A stretch of DNA of 64,000 bases, from contig NC_090986.1 in the NCBI RefSeq assembly GCF_041146395.1, positions 44,552,001 to 44,616,000 of the forward strand, written 5' to 3'. The first letter of the stretch is position 1. Every line of letters starts with the position of its first letter. The notes below the pieces were generated by a model. The model did not search any database. It saw nothing but the letters and a program-made list of their open reading frames with translations, and was not told the origin of the DNA. A program made the position numbers and the translations under genes. This DNA is from Eulemur rufifrons. Its lineage: Eukaryota; Chordata; Mammalia; Primates; Lemuridae. Positions 29,228 through 42,419 of the stretch are shown here, in pieces.

Positions 29228-30440
29228 GGTCATTTCTCATTCAACAAATATTGAGTAACTTCTATTTCCCAACCCCTGCACTAGAAAGAGAATACAATAA
29301 AGAATAAAATAGAAATGGTCTAAAGGAATTCTTACCAGTGGGGATAGCCACATGATAAAAAAGCAAACAATCCAACGTAAAAATTACAAGTTAAAAATAA
29401 CACTCTGAAGAAAAAGAACAGAGTGCTGTTCAAAGTCTAATGAGAAACAATGGAAGTATTTTCACCATAGGAGTAGTATGATTTAACTTGCAAATTTAGC
29501 ACTTTAAAGTTTCTAAAATATACCTGGAGGTGAACTCTGTCCCCTCAAGACTCATATGTTGAATCCCTAATTCCCAGGACTTTAAAATGTAACTGTATTT
29601 GGAGATAGGGCCTCTAAAGAGGTGATTAAGTTAAAATGAGGCCATTATGGTGGACCCTAATCCAATCTAGCTAGAGTCCTTATAAGAGGAAATTAGGACA
29701 CTTAGAGAGACACCAGGGGTGCATGTGCAGAGGAAATGACCGTGTGAAGACATAGCAGGAAGGTGACCAGCTGTAGGCCAATGAGAGAGGCCCCCAAAAC
29801 AAACAAATCTGCTGCTACCTTGATATTGATCTTCTAGCCCCCAGAACTATGAGAAATAAATTTCTGTTGTTTAAGGCACCCAGTCTGTGGTACTTTGTTA
29901 CTTCAGCCTTAGCAAATTAATTCTTTCTTTCTATCTCTCTAACTGGCTAGCTAGCTAGCTATTAATAAAACAGGTCAACAAATGGTCTTAAAATGGAAAT
30001 GATAATAACAAAAGAAAAATTACACCTGGAGAGTATTCAAATACGAAAACAGGAGAGATAGGGAGAGTCTTCTAGCTCATGGTCAATACTAACTTGAACT
30101 TCATTCAGGAGGTGAAGGGGTGCCTTTGAAGTGTTTTATTTTATAGGCTGCATGACCTACATTCAAGGTTCATAATGAAAATGGTACACTCAAGTTCCAG
30201 TGTGGATCTGGAGATAATGTGGATGGATGAAATGCAAGACTAGGAAAGGGAGTCAGCTAGGAGGCTCTAGTAACAGTCCAACCAAGAAATGGTGAAAAAC
30301 TGATGAACTTAATTGCCTCTTGTTATAGAAGAAGTGTCAATATGGAATACAGATCGAATATTTGAGGAGTTAGGTTTAGTATATGAGAAAGTTTTAGAAT
30401 TATTGCTGAGGAGATGGAAAGATGGAACTGATTAACATCA
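29228..30440 (-). mobile_element. L2 LINE, antisense, split by an MLT1 LTR
   Basis: The left part starts with the reversed L2 3' end ('ctcattcaacaaatattgag') and runs to about 29470. The right part (about 29990-30440) shows RT-region text such as 'gaggctctagtaacagtcca' and 'gctgaggagatggaaag'. An MLT1 LTR lies between them. Confidence 0.65.
29520..29925 (+). mobile_element. MLT1 (ERVL-MaLR) solo LTR, sense
   Basis: 'tcatatgttgaatccctaat', 'tatttggagatagggcctct', 'ggtggaccctaatccaatct', 'gaaataaatttctgttgttt' and 'cccagtctgtggtactttgt' in correct order for an MLT1 LTR, including its polyadenylation-type AATAAA. No internal viral sequence is attached. Confidence 0.88.
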
Positions 30441-30764
30441 CATAAAAATATTGTTGAATGGTTCTCCATTGATATAGGAGAGCATACGTTGTTCATGGTT
30501 GTATAGTAGGCATCTGTTGATTTGTCTCTCTAGCACTCCTCATTCTTTCATCTGGAAAAGTCTCTTCCTTCTGGAAAATTTCTCAAGCCCTCCCCTCATG
30601 CTATGAATATCCCTCAAATTCTAGCTTCAATGCTCTTAAATACTCTGCTTCATCAGCCACACTCATTGAGCTGTGAGTGAGTATCTGACTCAAGCCAAAC
30701 CAATCCTAAGGCAGAAATGATCAGTGATAACTAACATATGCAGAACTATTCATTAATTCAAAGT

Positions 30765-30960
30765 TCCATATATAATAGTAACTCATTTAATCATCATAAC
30801 AACAAAATGAAGTAGGTACAATTAGTATCTCCTTTTGTTCCGATACAAAAACTGAGACACCGGGATGAACACTTGTTCCAAGTCACGTGCAGACCAGGTT
30901 TTGGACTCCAGGTGCCTGGCTTCACACTCCACACTCTCTTAACCACTACCTAATAAGGCC
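30765..30960 (-). mobile_element. MIR SINE, antisense
   Basis: 'aacaaaatgaagtaggtaca', 'aaaaactgagacaccgg', 'agaccaggttttggactcca' and 'cactctcttaaccactacc' are reversed MIR blocks in order. Confidence 0.82.
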
Positions 30961-31584
30961 CATGACCCGTTTCTTTATCCAGAAATATGTGTCTTTCCCA
31001 AGATACCCAGTAAGAGTTCTTCCTTGGATTTGTGTCCTTGGGTACTAAGAAAGCAAATTGCAATCCATCTCTGGTGCTGGAATTAGAAGCATTGTGCATA
31101 GTTGATGCTAGAAACCATGAATCCAGCTGTGTAGAACCCAGACTGAGAAACTAATGACACCCTGACACTCTGTTCTTCAGAGTGTGTCTTCAGAGAACAG
31201 AGATAATATAGAGAGACATTTGAATCTCTGGTTGAAGTCATCCCTAAGACTATCTGGAGCCCTGACTTCTATTAGCGTTATAATATAAGCTTATTCATCC
31301 CTCGTCTGGATAAACTAGCTTAAATTTTAAAGCTTGCAACTAAGAGTCATGAGTAATTAAGGATACAATTCTGCCTAGCTGTGGGAGAGTCTTTAGCAAT
31401 GCTCAGTCATCCAGTGGGATAGCAGATTGCTGTGTTAGTGCTGGCTGGGGATTCGATTTACCAGGCAGTTGTGTTAGGATGACGGGGGCACAAATACATC
31501 GAACATGTGAAAAGTCAGTCAGATGGGGAAATAAGTGAGGTCAGAAGGGATTATATCCCTGGGGAAAAGAAAGCAGGCCCTGGG

Positions 31585-31765
31585 GTAGGCTGGGCAAACA
31601 ATTTACTCTCTCAAGCCTCAGTTTCCTCATTTTTGTACTGGGAAAGGAATAATTGCCTATCTTTCTCATGTGTTGTGAGGATTAAATGAGATAATTGACA
31701 TAAAATATTTAACACAGTGTCTGGTATATAGTAATTGATCCATAAATGTTGTTGTAGTTGAGATA
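31585..31765 (+). mobile_element. MIR SINE, sense
   Basis: 'aagcctcagtttcctcattt', 'tgttgtgaggattaaatgag' and 'acagtgtctggtatatagta' form a near-complete MIR core and 3' part. This is the last clear repeat before the repeat-poor domain. Confidence 0.85.
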
Positions 31766-32079
31766 CGTACCCAGTGCTATAGGAACATAGATTCACAGAG
31801 AAAGGGATATGTGAGCTGACACTGAGGACAAACGTAGTCAGATAGGTAAGAGGAAGCAAATATTCCCCCCTCTCTTATGCTTCTGTGCCCACCTGTCCAT
31901 CCCCCAACTTGCAATACAAGTGATACTAGACTCTCCTACACACATTCCATAGAAGCCAAAGTCATAGCCTAAATAATGTAAATAGATGACCTCAGTGAAA
32001 AAAATCTAAGTAATATACAAATCCAATAAAGACAAAAAATTAAATCCGAAACACCGTTAAGTGTTTATATTTTAAATTT

Positions 32080-32430
32080 TTCTTTGCAACTGAAATGCTT
32101 AATTATTAAAACATTAATAAGCATGTAATTGCATCATCACTGATGAAATCTCTCCTGCCTGTAAGAAATGTGATTTCAGCTCGTACTTTTGCAATGAGTG
32201 ATGAAGAAACTTCCAGATGGAGAGGTTTAATTTGTGAGTTTTTCCCTAGTCTATTCGCATTGGCTTTAACTTCCATTTTAAATTACAGAGAGAATTCCCA
32301 AAATTTCAAATAGACCCAAGAGATATGGTGAAATAGCTAATCTCTTTCTATGAGCGTGCTAACAAAAGCAATTTCTTACTGAGCTATATGCTACCCAGTG
32401 GGACTGATAATGAATCTGCATTATGGTAAC
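32080..32430. promoter_or_regulatory. Candidate conserved non-coding element
   Basis: AT-rich but complex sequence with clustered homeodomain-type sites ('cttaattattaaaac', 'cattaataagcatgtaatt') next to 'tgatgaaatc' and CpG-bearing blocks such as 'gctcgtacttttgc' and 'tatgagcgtgctaac'. No repeat was recognised. Conservation is inferred from texture and locus, not measured. Confidence 0.3.
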
Positions 32431-35400
32431 CTTTATAAGAAGGGAAGATAAGAAGACCTTTTGGGGAGGTGTATTTATTAGGTAGTGAATGTGTCTCTCT
32501 GCACGTGGATTCTTCTGTTTAGATCCACTTTGCACTCAACTATGCCAAGACCTTCTATCTTTCTGTTTTCAGCAACACCTCTGAATTTATAAGACCCATC
32601 CCATTACATACCACAATGTCAGTAAATATCAAACACCCAATGTGTTGTGCACCTTGCTCAGTGTTCGATTTCTTTCATTTTGAAAAGGCATTAGATTTAC
32701 CTAGCTGATTGTGGGCTTTATACTAATTTTTCCCTAAGACTTATGAAGAGTTCAAATGTATGTTAACAGAGAATTGTGTGATTATTTATTTATTGGATGG
32801 GGGGCGGGAAACTTGCCTGTTGTCACCCAAATATAACCAAGCAGCATTTACTGGGAGTCTCCTACAGAGGGCACCTTCACCTTATTGGAAACCCAACTGA
32901 AAGAGAAACTCAGTGGTTACCAGAGAAATAACTAAACCTTAAAGGCAGAAGCGCACGCTTGCTTTTTACTAACCAGTTTTCTTCTCTATGGTATCTTTGT
33001 TACCTTATCTTTAATGGAAAAGACCTGGCACGTTCGTATAATCATTCATAGACACAGACCAGTAACACTACCTTATTATTATGTTCAGCTTACTTGTGGG
33101 TGAGCTGGAGACAGCTGTTCATATTGCCTAAGAGGCAACAACAGATCAATGAAAGGAAGGGAAGGACAAGTTTTGAGCTGCCTTTTTGCAACAATGTCCT
33201 TTATACAAGAGAGGATATTTTTAAAGCATTGTATTGGAAAACAAAGGCTGATAATAAAGCAAAATGTTTACATAACAAACCTTTGCTGTGTTGTTATGAT
33301 TAGTAAGTGCTTTTATACTAAAATTACTTAAACGGAAGCAAAAAGTATGTATTTTTGGGGTACGAAAAATACCATGAGTTATAGAATATAAATCTAAAGA
33401 AAGCAATTGCTATTTAGAAAATTCTGAAAATAGGCATGTGTGAGTGAGCGTGTTGTGTGTATGTGTGCATGGTGTAGAAAAGTGATTCCTTGAAAAGGTT
33501 TCTTTGTAGTTAAATTAGGAAAATATATTTTGTGATATTATTAAAATAAGAGATTATACTGTAAAAATATAAGTACCTATTCATAGAAAACATTCTTTTT
33601 AAAATTTTTCAGAATTAAATTAGTGCCATATGCATTTAGAGGACTTCAAATATAGCATTAATTTGATGTTGATGTTTGAATGTCTTATGTTTTATAATGG
33701 CTAATAATATTAACATACATAAATTTGATATGTATAACAATACTTTGCATATTTACCTTTGACAATACCTGATTAGGAGGCTTCTTTTGGAAGTCAACAA
33801 GTAGTAGTTAGATTTATTAGAATATTTTGGCTAAGAAAACTTATCAAGATGCTGCTGATGATTATTTCTGAATATTAAGGTTAAAGGAAACATACCAGAC
33901 ACAAGTTTGTCTCTTTTCATTTGCATATAAAATACTATTTATTCAGTTGCAGGTTGTAATACCTATTATGTGAAGCTCATCAATTATAGATTATTATTTC
34001 TGTATTTTCCTCTTATATTCTGTGCTTAGAAGTTATTAAACTATCAATTGCTACCATTGGCATATAGCATTTGGGAACAGTTTTGCCTTAAATTCAACTT
34101 GAAATATACCACAAATAAGTACAGTTACATTTTAGCTATTAAAATTAGTTTGACCTTATAACATTTTTAATGCTTTAATAAGTCAAGGCCTGTGGCTTCC
34201 TATTAGGACCAAATGTTCAGAGTATTAGAAAGTTTAATTCTGCTCTAGTAATGACTATTACTAATTTGTCAATCAAATCAGTTACATAAAAATATAACAA
34301 AGAACCGCTTGGTAAGCATGTATATAAATTTATGCTAATGTTCTTATCGATATGTTTAAAAATCAGTTAAATTAGTTTCTGTGGGAAAAAGATCCATTTT
34401 CTTGTTTAGCTGAGTTGGTTGCCTTGTCGGAGAAAATGCCTAGGAAGTCCCCATCCACCTGCCCAGGAGTTCCCCCCTCATTGTTGACATTTCCTGGTGT
34501 TCAGTGGTTTCTCCCCACTTTGTTGCATTCCAGAGCTCAAGGCACTTCTTTGAAGGCACAAGGCCATTCAAGTCTTTCCTACTTTGCAGCTTCACTCCAA
34601 AGGGAGAGTAAATGAAAAAGCCACACAGATCAGACAATTTAAATGTGGCAGCAGGAGGCATGCTATTGCTCTGTTAGGAATAGCTGTAAGTGATCCCTGA
34701 ATCATCTCCTGGGAAAGAGGTAGAAAGTGACATTTCTTGAAATTAGGATGAAAAAAGATTGAAGAAAGAGCCTGGATAGTCCCCTATGGAAAAGCAGACT
34801 GAGGCTGGTGAGAAACTACAGAAAAGTAACGCATTTACACAATCAGCTGCTGATACAGTGCCTGATTTTGCAGAGCACTTCAACAGGTGACTTTAACTGG
34901 TGGAAGCTGCCATTTCCTAACCAAAGAACACCAGGGGAAGTCACAAAAGTCAGGGAACCATAGGGCTTTTTGCAGTTTGACATTCTAATATCGTATACCA
35001 GTGAAGTCTTTCTCAAGATCTCAAAAATCTTGTCCCTGCAATAGTATTTTCACAACTTTTTTTTTTTTTTCTTTTTTTGGATCCTCCATTCCTATCATGC
35101 TGCATTGTAGCACATAAGTGCATACATCTAAGCAGCCACTGAGAACACATCGGTAGCTCTGTTAGAGCACACAGAGATTTATTACCCAGGGGTAGAAACA
35201 GACAGAGAATCATGAGTCTAGATCCAACTGTGCTAGTCTATAATTTTTTCAATTCCCTTACAAATGAAATAAAATAAAAATAGTTTCTCCTGCTTACCTC
35301 AAAAAAGAATTTGAGGGTAGTTGGGGGAAAAAAATCAATGAGGACTTGATTTTTAAACTAATACATGGATTAAGCCTCAACTAGCTATGAGTATAAAGGT

Positions 35401-36289
35401 AAATTCTCACATATTGCTAATTGTCAGTTTCCTCTTTTTTCCGATGAGGCACAATATATAGGGATGAATCTGGCGGACTCATAGTGAGATGCTGCCGGCA
35501 GTTCTTTCCTGACAATGTTTCTGAGATTGCCTCTGAGCTCAAAGGGGAAGATTGTAGGACCATTTTTGATGTCTGGCATGGTTACTGAGGAAATGGTAGC
35601 ATGAGATCTGTAATACTAGGATTAGATAATCTTTCAGGCTTCTCTAACACAAAATTTCAGTTATGTTATAGTAATAAGCCTCAACAGAGATAATGTATAG
35701 TAAAGTCTGATCAGGATGAATCAGACTTTTCCTTTGCTTCCTCAGCAACCAGCATACAGTCAGTGCACAAAAATAAGTGTGCTTTGTGTAACAGAGACTG
35801 TTAAGGACATTAAAGTGATGGTGATCTTAAAGTAAAAAGTTTAGAAATTGTTGTACACATCCTCTTCTTACTCACATTTGGGAGGTAAAAGTTCACACAC
35901 GAATCTACTCTTCCTCATTATCTATAGCAGCACTTCAGGAAATACTCTCACTTATATTTTCAGTCCTGGTGAAGACTCTCTAATAGCTCTTCCGATGACT
36001 AAGAAAACAAGACTCTTTCTATACGGGTCCCAAATATAAGCCTTAATTACAAGTTTAAGATTCTCTTTTCCAGATGTTTTAAACCCAACTTATTAGCATC
36101 TTTGTATTTTTGCCCGGAGAATTTTCCTAAATTAGTTGTATATTAGAAAAGAATGGAGTGAGTGTATCTAAAATTTTGTTACTTGTCAATATCCTGGTCT
36201 GAATCAAACAATATATTATTTGGAGAAAGAGCAGTTGATATAATTTGGGGGCAAAAGAAATAAGTGGCATAATATGGAAACAGTTTTAA

Positions 36290-36355
36290 TCACCCAGCTG
36301 ACATTTATTGAGCACTCCGCAAGTGCTAAGCATTATACTAGATATCCAAAAGGAA
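36290..36355 (-). mobile_element. L2 or MIR 3' snippet, antisense
   Basis: 'acatttattgagcactccgc' followed by 'aagtgctaagcattatac' is the reversed 3' end of an L2/MIR element. Confidence 0.6.
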
Positions 36356-38224
36356 AAGAAATGACTGGAGACCACCTGAAGAGAAACATATCAACAAGTG
36401 TAAATGCCTAAGATAATTGTCTTTCTCATCAGAATGGAGGTGAAAATTATTACAACACACAGGAATTAAATCAGCAAAGATTCCTGGATGTGCTGCATCT
36501 TGAGCCAATCGGTATAGATTATAATTTCTAACTTATATAAAAGAAATAGTCATTTTCTTTAGTTCCTTCTCCAAACATACAAGGGTGGAGTACAAGAATA
36601 TGTTGGATATGTGAATGAACTGAACTCTTGATTCAAAAACTAAAATGATTTTAAAGGATGTGGGAAAGCATGTGGCTAAGGATGACGATGTTGTATCCTC
36701 TCCCCCAGTAGAGTTATACTCAGGGCCTGTGCTGGGGTTTTGCTAAGCAAGAATAAAGACGTTTTTGAAGAATGCTTCGGAAGTGCTTTCTTATATAACA
36801 CACTGCCAGTATCCCACAGTCTTCTCCTGAAAACTGGGGGAGTGAGGGGTTGATATGGGAAAATCTGCTCAACTGAAAAATTAACAGCAACTTAGAGCCT
36901 GGCATAGACATTGTTAGTACAGGTTGTGTTACTGTTTGTACCGATAATTTTTTAAAAACAGTTAATTTCTAAATTTAAAACAGGCCACATGCATTCTCAG
37001 GTCCATTGTGTCCATCTTTTTCCATGTCATTGTTTTAAAAATGCACCTTTGTTTCAAGATTTAACCTTTGCTAAAGCACAGGGCTGAGACACAATCAACA
37101 TCAAAACACCTCCCCCTTAACACCAGTACTTCAGAGCCCTGTTAAATCAAAAGAAAAATTCTTTCTCTCCTCCCCAGTCCCACAGCCCTCAGGATTTTAA
37201 ATGGTAATGATCAGTTCATTTGAGAAAATGGCATTTTATTGCTTCCCTTCACAAGCTCTTAAGGCGTATAAGGTGTCTCTTTCCCAGTGATGTGCACCTC
37301 CTTTTGTTTTCTAGCATTACTGGAACTGACCTGGCATGGATCACTGGGTGAGCAGGCAATCTTAAACACTTCTCATATAAATTACTGGTTCCTTTCCAAG
37401 TGCAATTGCTCACAGGGTAATACACCATTTTACAACTCCGATAGTCTCTTCGTTCTGCTGGGTTCCACACATCCCACCAACCCCACCACCAGGAAATGAA
37501 CAGACAAAAAGACTAATGGAGGTGTGAACTTCAGAAATGTACAATCTGGTTCAGCTTCCAATATATACACAGAGGGCAACTTGGGATCCTTCAATTCTAT
37601 TTTCTTCTTGAATTCCTCTCAATCTTTTCTTGCTTTAAAAGCCATCAGGGACAACAAAAATATCTAAATGACACACTCCACATATGCAGATACTATAAAA
37701 AGCAAGCATGAATAAATATGGACATCTATTAAAATATATTTTTAAATAATTTCCAGAAAGGAAAACAATGCTCGAATTTTATGATTCACTTTTATTAGGT
37801 AGAAATGACACACTGTGCTTCCATGCAAAAGAGGCTTGCATTAAATGAGCACTCCCAGATCCACTGGATACTAATGATGGCCACATTTTCCAAACCAGTG
37901 TCTTTTTTCCCATGAACTCTAACGACAAGGTGTGTTTTTACTGACAGTTGACTTGGATCAGAGCGTGCAGTATTGTATTTCAGGTTGTGGCTCCATAAAA
38001 CCCTGTAACTTTCTTTGAAGTTAAACAGTGTCAATCTGTTTCCATGTCTGAATAACTCTTAGAAGAGCCTGCCTGACCTAAGTCAACTCCTTGAAACATA
38101 CTATTTCCCCATAATTGATGTTCCAAATGAATGTCCTTTCATAATAAAATGTGCTGGAAAACAAAACAGCTTTGCATCCGGCACAAGTTGCATCATAATT
38201 AAATTTTATTTTATCCCATCGAGG

Positions 38225-38530
38225 CATGCTAAATGTTGAGCAAAATATAATTTTAAGTAATTTGTTTGTATTCTTATCTGTAGGAGTTGGAAATTAACAG
38301 CGTTGCTAGTTTGCGTTTACTGTTAAGCCTGGAGAGCAGAGAGATTGCTTTGCAAACATTACAGTTATTATGTCTGCAGTTGGTACTCTTTGTATAAATT
38401 ATTGATCAGCCAGCTTATTTTTCTTTCTGCTTAATGGATATTATAGCATAGCCGTTTACAACGCTATAGTTAAGGTTGTGTCAGCACTTCCATTATAATA
38501 AACCCTCTGTTACAGGGGTTTATAACTTGT
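38225..38530. promoter_or_regulatory. Candidate conserved non-coding element with hairpin
   Basis: Complex, repeat-free block, including 'agcgttgctagtttgcg' and 'agccgtttacaacgctatag'. At its end TAAACCC and GGGTTTA form perfect 7-base arms around a 10-base loop (38501-38524). Function is inferred only. Confidence 0.3.
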
Positions 38531-40439
38531 TGTAAAAATTTGCTCTGGGCTGAAACTTGACATACAAGATCTCCAGCTAGAAGGTGGCAATTGTTGTTCT
38601 TTCAACTTTTTAAAAAATCTCTTTGTTCTGAAGAGCAATAAATAAATAAACAGTTTATTCTTTTCTAACAATCCTTGAAATTTCTGACTTCAGATAAAAC
38701 AATTTTTATAGGCTATTTGTTGGACAATGACCTCTTATTTAGTAAGGCAAAGAAAAAGAAAAAAGACCAAGATAATAAGTTAAAACAACAATAACAACAA
38801 CAAAGCAGATAGGAAATCAATGCAAACTTTTATAATCAAGCTAAATTACAAATCTTAACATCACAAATCATGTTTTAATGTTAAACATATTTTTACACTG
38901 TAATAGTTTATATGTCCTCTTCCCATCTCACTCCCAACTATGTACCTTAAGTAATTAATATGTCTTTATACTGATCTTCTTTAGAGGAAAAGGAGTCTTG
39001 GGTTATTGAAAGAGAAAGGAGCATGACAATTAGAAAATGCCACAAATGAAAACGTGAAATTAAATGTACAATATTTATTAGCAAACTAGAGATTTAAATA
39101 TCTGTCTGACTTTTTGATCTTCCTTCAATCCAGTGTGCCATTCCTCTCACAATGACCTGATTTAAGAGATGAAGGGAATTAATCTCAATTTAGATTATTC
39201 TTGTTGCTGATTTCTTTTGCAATCCAACTCTACAATGATCTCACTGTGCTTGGTTTTTTTTTTGTGTGTGTGTGTGTTTTTTCATCAAATATTTGGCTGG
39301 GCAACCCTTAATAACAACCCACAGATGAAATTAAGGACACTTACACAGGAAGTGAGTAGTGATAGGAAAGTATAACCAGATTATCATGGGAAGTTGACTA
39401 CTTGTCATGGAAATAATGCCGTTTGAAGTCAGAAAAAACAATTCCAGGATGATTTTTTTTTTTTCTTTCTAACTACTCTTCTTGCTCTTCCCCTCTTTGT
39501 CTCATATAGGTTTAGAGATTTCTTAGAATATGCTCCATAACCAGCAAAGTATTTTCTGCCACATGTCACCTTCATTCTGAAGCAGAAGGAAAGGGGATGA
39601 GGATTGGTTAGGGAGGGAGGAATAGTGGTACCAGATTGCCCCATTTGGCTCTGGAGTCTGTGTAAAGGTGAAAGTGAATAGACAATAACTATATGCATTC
39701 AGTAAACATGTATACAGTTCATGCATTTCCACGCTGTAAAGCAAATCAGAGTTATTTATAACCATTTTAACCACTTCTTTATTAAGAATAGGAGTTTGTA
39801 ATATAAAGTTTGAGTGCTTCAAGTTATGGTGTGTTCACCTTCAGCTCCCAATCTTCTTTCCTTCGGGTAATTCATCACCAAGCTCTCTTGCACTTGATTA
39901 GAGAAGGCACCAGTGAGATAAAAGCCTTACTTGTTGTTCATGAGAAGAGTCAAGGGGTTGAAAAAGAGATGAGAACCCCCCAAAAGTCAGAAGTTGGAAA
40001 GAAAAGTGGGGAGAGCAGAGACAAAATGTGCAAGTAGGGAAGTATTTGCTTAAGGTAGTGTAGGTTTATCCGCTGAGCTGATTGGGGAGGCTGTGCATGT
40101 GAGTTAAGAAGGCTTGAGAGAGTTAGTTGGCATAATTTCTCCATCTTCAATGATTTACTACTGAAGTGCAAACATCAATTTTGGACTCTCTCCTGAGAAA
40201 CGTTTAACAAAGTCAGTGAACTACTGGTACCCTAATATCTTTCTAGATTTGCCAAACTTTGATGGCTCTTTAATAAATCTATGCCCGAAGTTTATCTCAG
40301 TCTTTTTTTTTTTTTTTTTCTATTAAGGAAACAGGTCCATTAGTAAATATGTAGATGTAAAAATGATCTTCCTCTTTACTTCTCTATTGTGATATATCTT
40401 GGAATTGTTGAGAAATGCACTCCATTGTTAAAGCTATTT

Positions 40440-40680
40440 GTGCCGGGTGTGCTAACGCACTCTTTGATTGAGTGAATTAGCAGTCATAACAATCTGGCAG
40501 TCTGGCCATAGAAGTGTGCTCAAATTGATTTGTGTTATGGCTGGACTGGAAAATCTAGTGTTAGTTGTTTTTTGCCCTGGGGCATTGTTTGTACCAAACT
40601 CCACTTTTCATTTAATTTTCCAATACATTTTGAAAGATTGAAATGCTTGTGATCAACATTTGATCTACTTGCATTATTTA
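40440..40680. promoter_or_regulatory. Candidate conserved non-coding element with imperfect palindrome
   Basis: Repeat-free block with CpGs near 40443 and 40457. At 40451-40481 GCTAA-cg-CACTC and GAGTG-aa-TTAGC pair as two 5-base stems around a 7-base loop with one 2x2 mismatch. Homeodomain-like 'ttgatttgtg' and 'tcatttaattt' follow. Confidence 0.3.
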
Positions 40681-41820
40681 AAAAAAAATTCTGAAAGTAA
40701 TTTCAGATTCCAAAAAACCTTGCTTTCAATTAGAGTAAACATAATTAGAGTGACGTCGTGCTCTGAATGGTAAATCTCCCTTTGAATCTATTAAGCATTT
40801 TATCTCCTTGTCCTGTCACTGAAAGGAATTCAGTCTATATCTGGAATATACATCTGTATTTTTTTATGAATGCTTCTAAAAGAACTTGGGAAAAATTAAA
40901 ATAATAAAATTGTAATGAATCTTTTCTTGTTGTCCTTTCTGTATCTGCCAAATTATTTCTGTTTCATTCAGTGATGCCATAAAAAGAGGATACACAAAGC
41001 TTTTAGGAAAATTTGAAATATTCAAGAAATACATTCAAATATACCTTGACTTTAAGTTACTCAATTACTTTAGTTTTTTATATGCTCTGAAATATGCATT
41101 TTCTTTTTTTTTTTTTTCCAAATAACTATATCAACAGCTGTACTGAAACTCTGAAGATTTAAAGACATGACTTATCTTGGCTTTGTCAATATTTGTATCT
41201 TTCTTACAATCTTCTGCTTTGCAGTCGTTTACCAGAATTATAATGTAGCATGAATAAACCTAAAAAATGACTATTGATTAAAGAGAAAGCTTTGTGCAAT
41301 CATTTAGTCAGTTTCCCCACTTGAGAAATCAGTGAATAAAATAGGTCAATAGATAAGAATGGAATGGATGTAATACAGTGCTATGCTTCCCTGGGTTATA
41401 AAAAGGGTCAAAAATAAATCCCCATAGAATTCATGTTTTCATACTCATAAAATAAAATGATACTTACCAAATCCCAACTATAAGTCCATCTTTCTACAGA
41501 TTTATTCTTCTTTAAACCACAGGTTTTGAAAGTATGTTTTTATGTGTCCCTGTTTCATTTCCTTGTCACTGCCCCTTTTAACCAAATAGGATGCCCTCAT
41601 CATCGGACTAAAGTGCCTGTTGTCATCCAGGTATTCACCGGGACTTTAGCGGGAACAGCTACTTTGTATTTTCTTACAGTCTTCTGCAACCTTACAGCTC
41701 TTCTCAAAACTGCATTTCATACTGCATTGAACTCTGTATCCTGTGCTGATTTTTGTTAAGTAATAGATGGTGAGACCTGAGACCACTCTCTCTATTAGTT
41801 CTCATTTGTACGGATCTCGT

Positions 41821-41882
41821 GGGGAGGGGGAGGGGGGAGGAGGGAGGGAGGGGAGGGACCAGAAGGGGGCAGAGGGAGGGAA
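41821..41882 (+). repeat. G-rich purine run, G-quadruplex capable
   Basis: About 60 bases almost entirely G and A with at least eight runs of three or more G, 3.4 kb upstream of the DACH1 ATG. Confidence 0.85.
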
Positions 41883-42419
41883 GAAAATACCTTCCCTGAA
41901 CTGGTACAAGCTAAGCTTCAAACGATATCCTAGGAAAGAAATTAAAGACTTCTTAATTAGTGCAGCAATTAAGCTTTCTTGGTAGCATTTTAATCAGCAC
42001 AGGCCCTATCAAAGGACAAACAGAACGATTTGCAGGTCTTTGAATTTTAAACAGTCTTATTGATTTCAGCACAATACGTCTTCACAAAACACAGGGAGAA
42101 TTTTCTAATATCAGTTACAGTACTTTGAGTTTTGCTTATGCAAATTGAGTGAAGATTGGGGAAGATGAGATGGAGGGAAAGGACCTGAAACAAGCAGAGA
42201 TGTAAAACAATAAACAAGCAAGACAAAAGCTCTGAAAGCTAAAGATTCAATAGAGGGAGAATTTGAAATCTCAAGTTGATTTATCTGCTGTTGTTAAATA
42301 CTGTTTGCCTTAATCATTGGCAACATTTCTCAAAAAAAGAAAAAAGGAAAGAGAAGGAAAAAAAGAAAGAAACCTTAAAATTTTTCAAGGCTTTTCTTTT
42401 CTACATATTTTAATTTGTA

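Noticed and set aside
27749..29925. A provirus between the two MLT1 LTRs (27.7 and 29.5 kb)
   Set aside because: The LTRs face opposite directions, sit inside different LINEs (L1 and L2), and no internal retroviral sequence lies between them, so they are independent solo LTRs.
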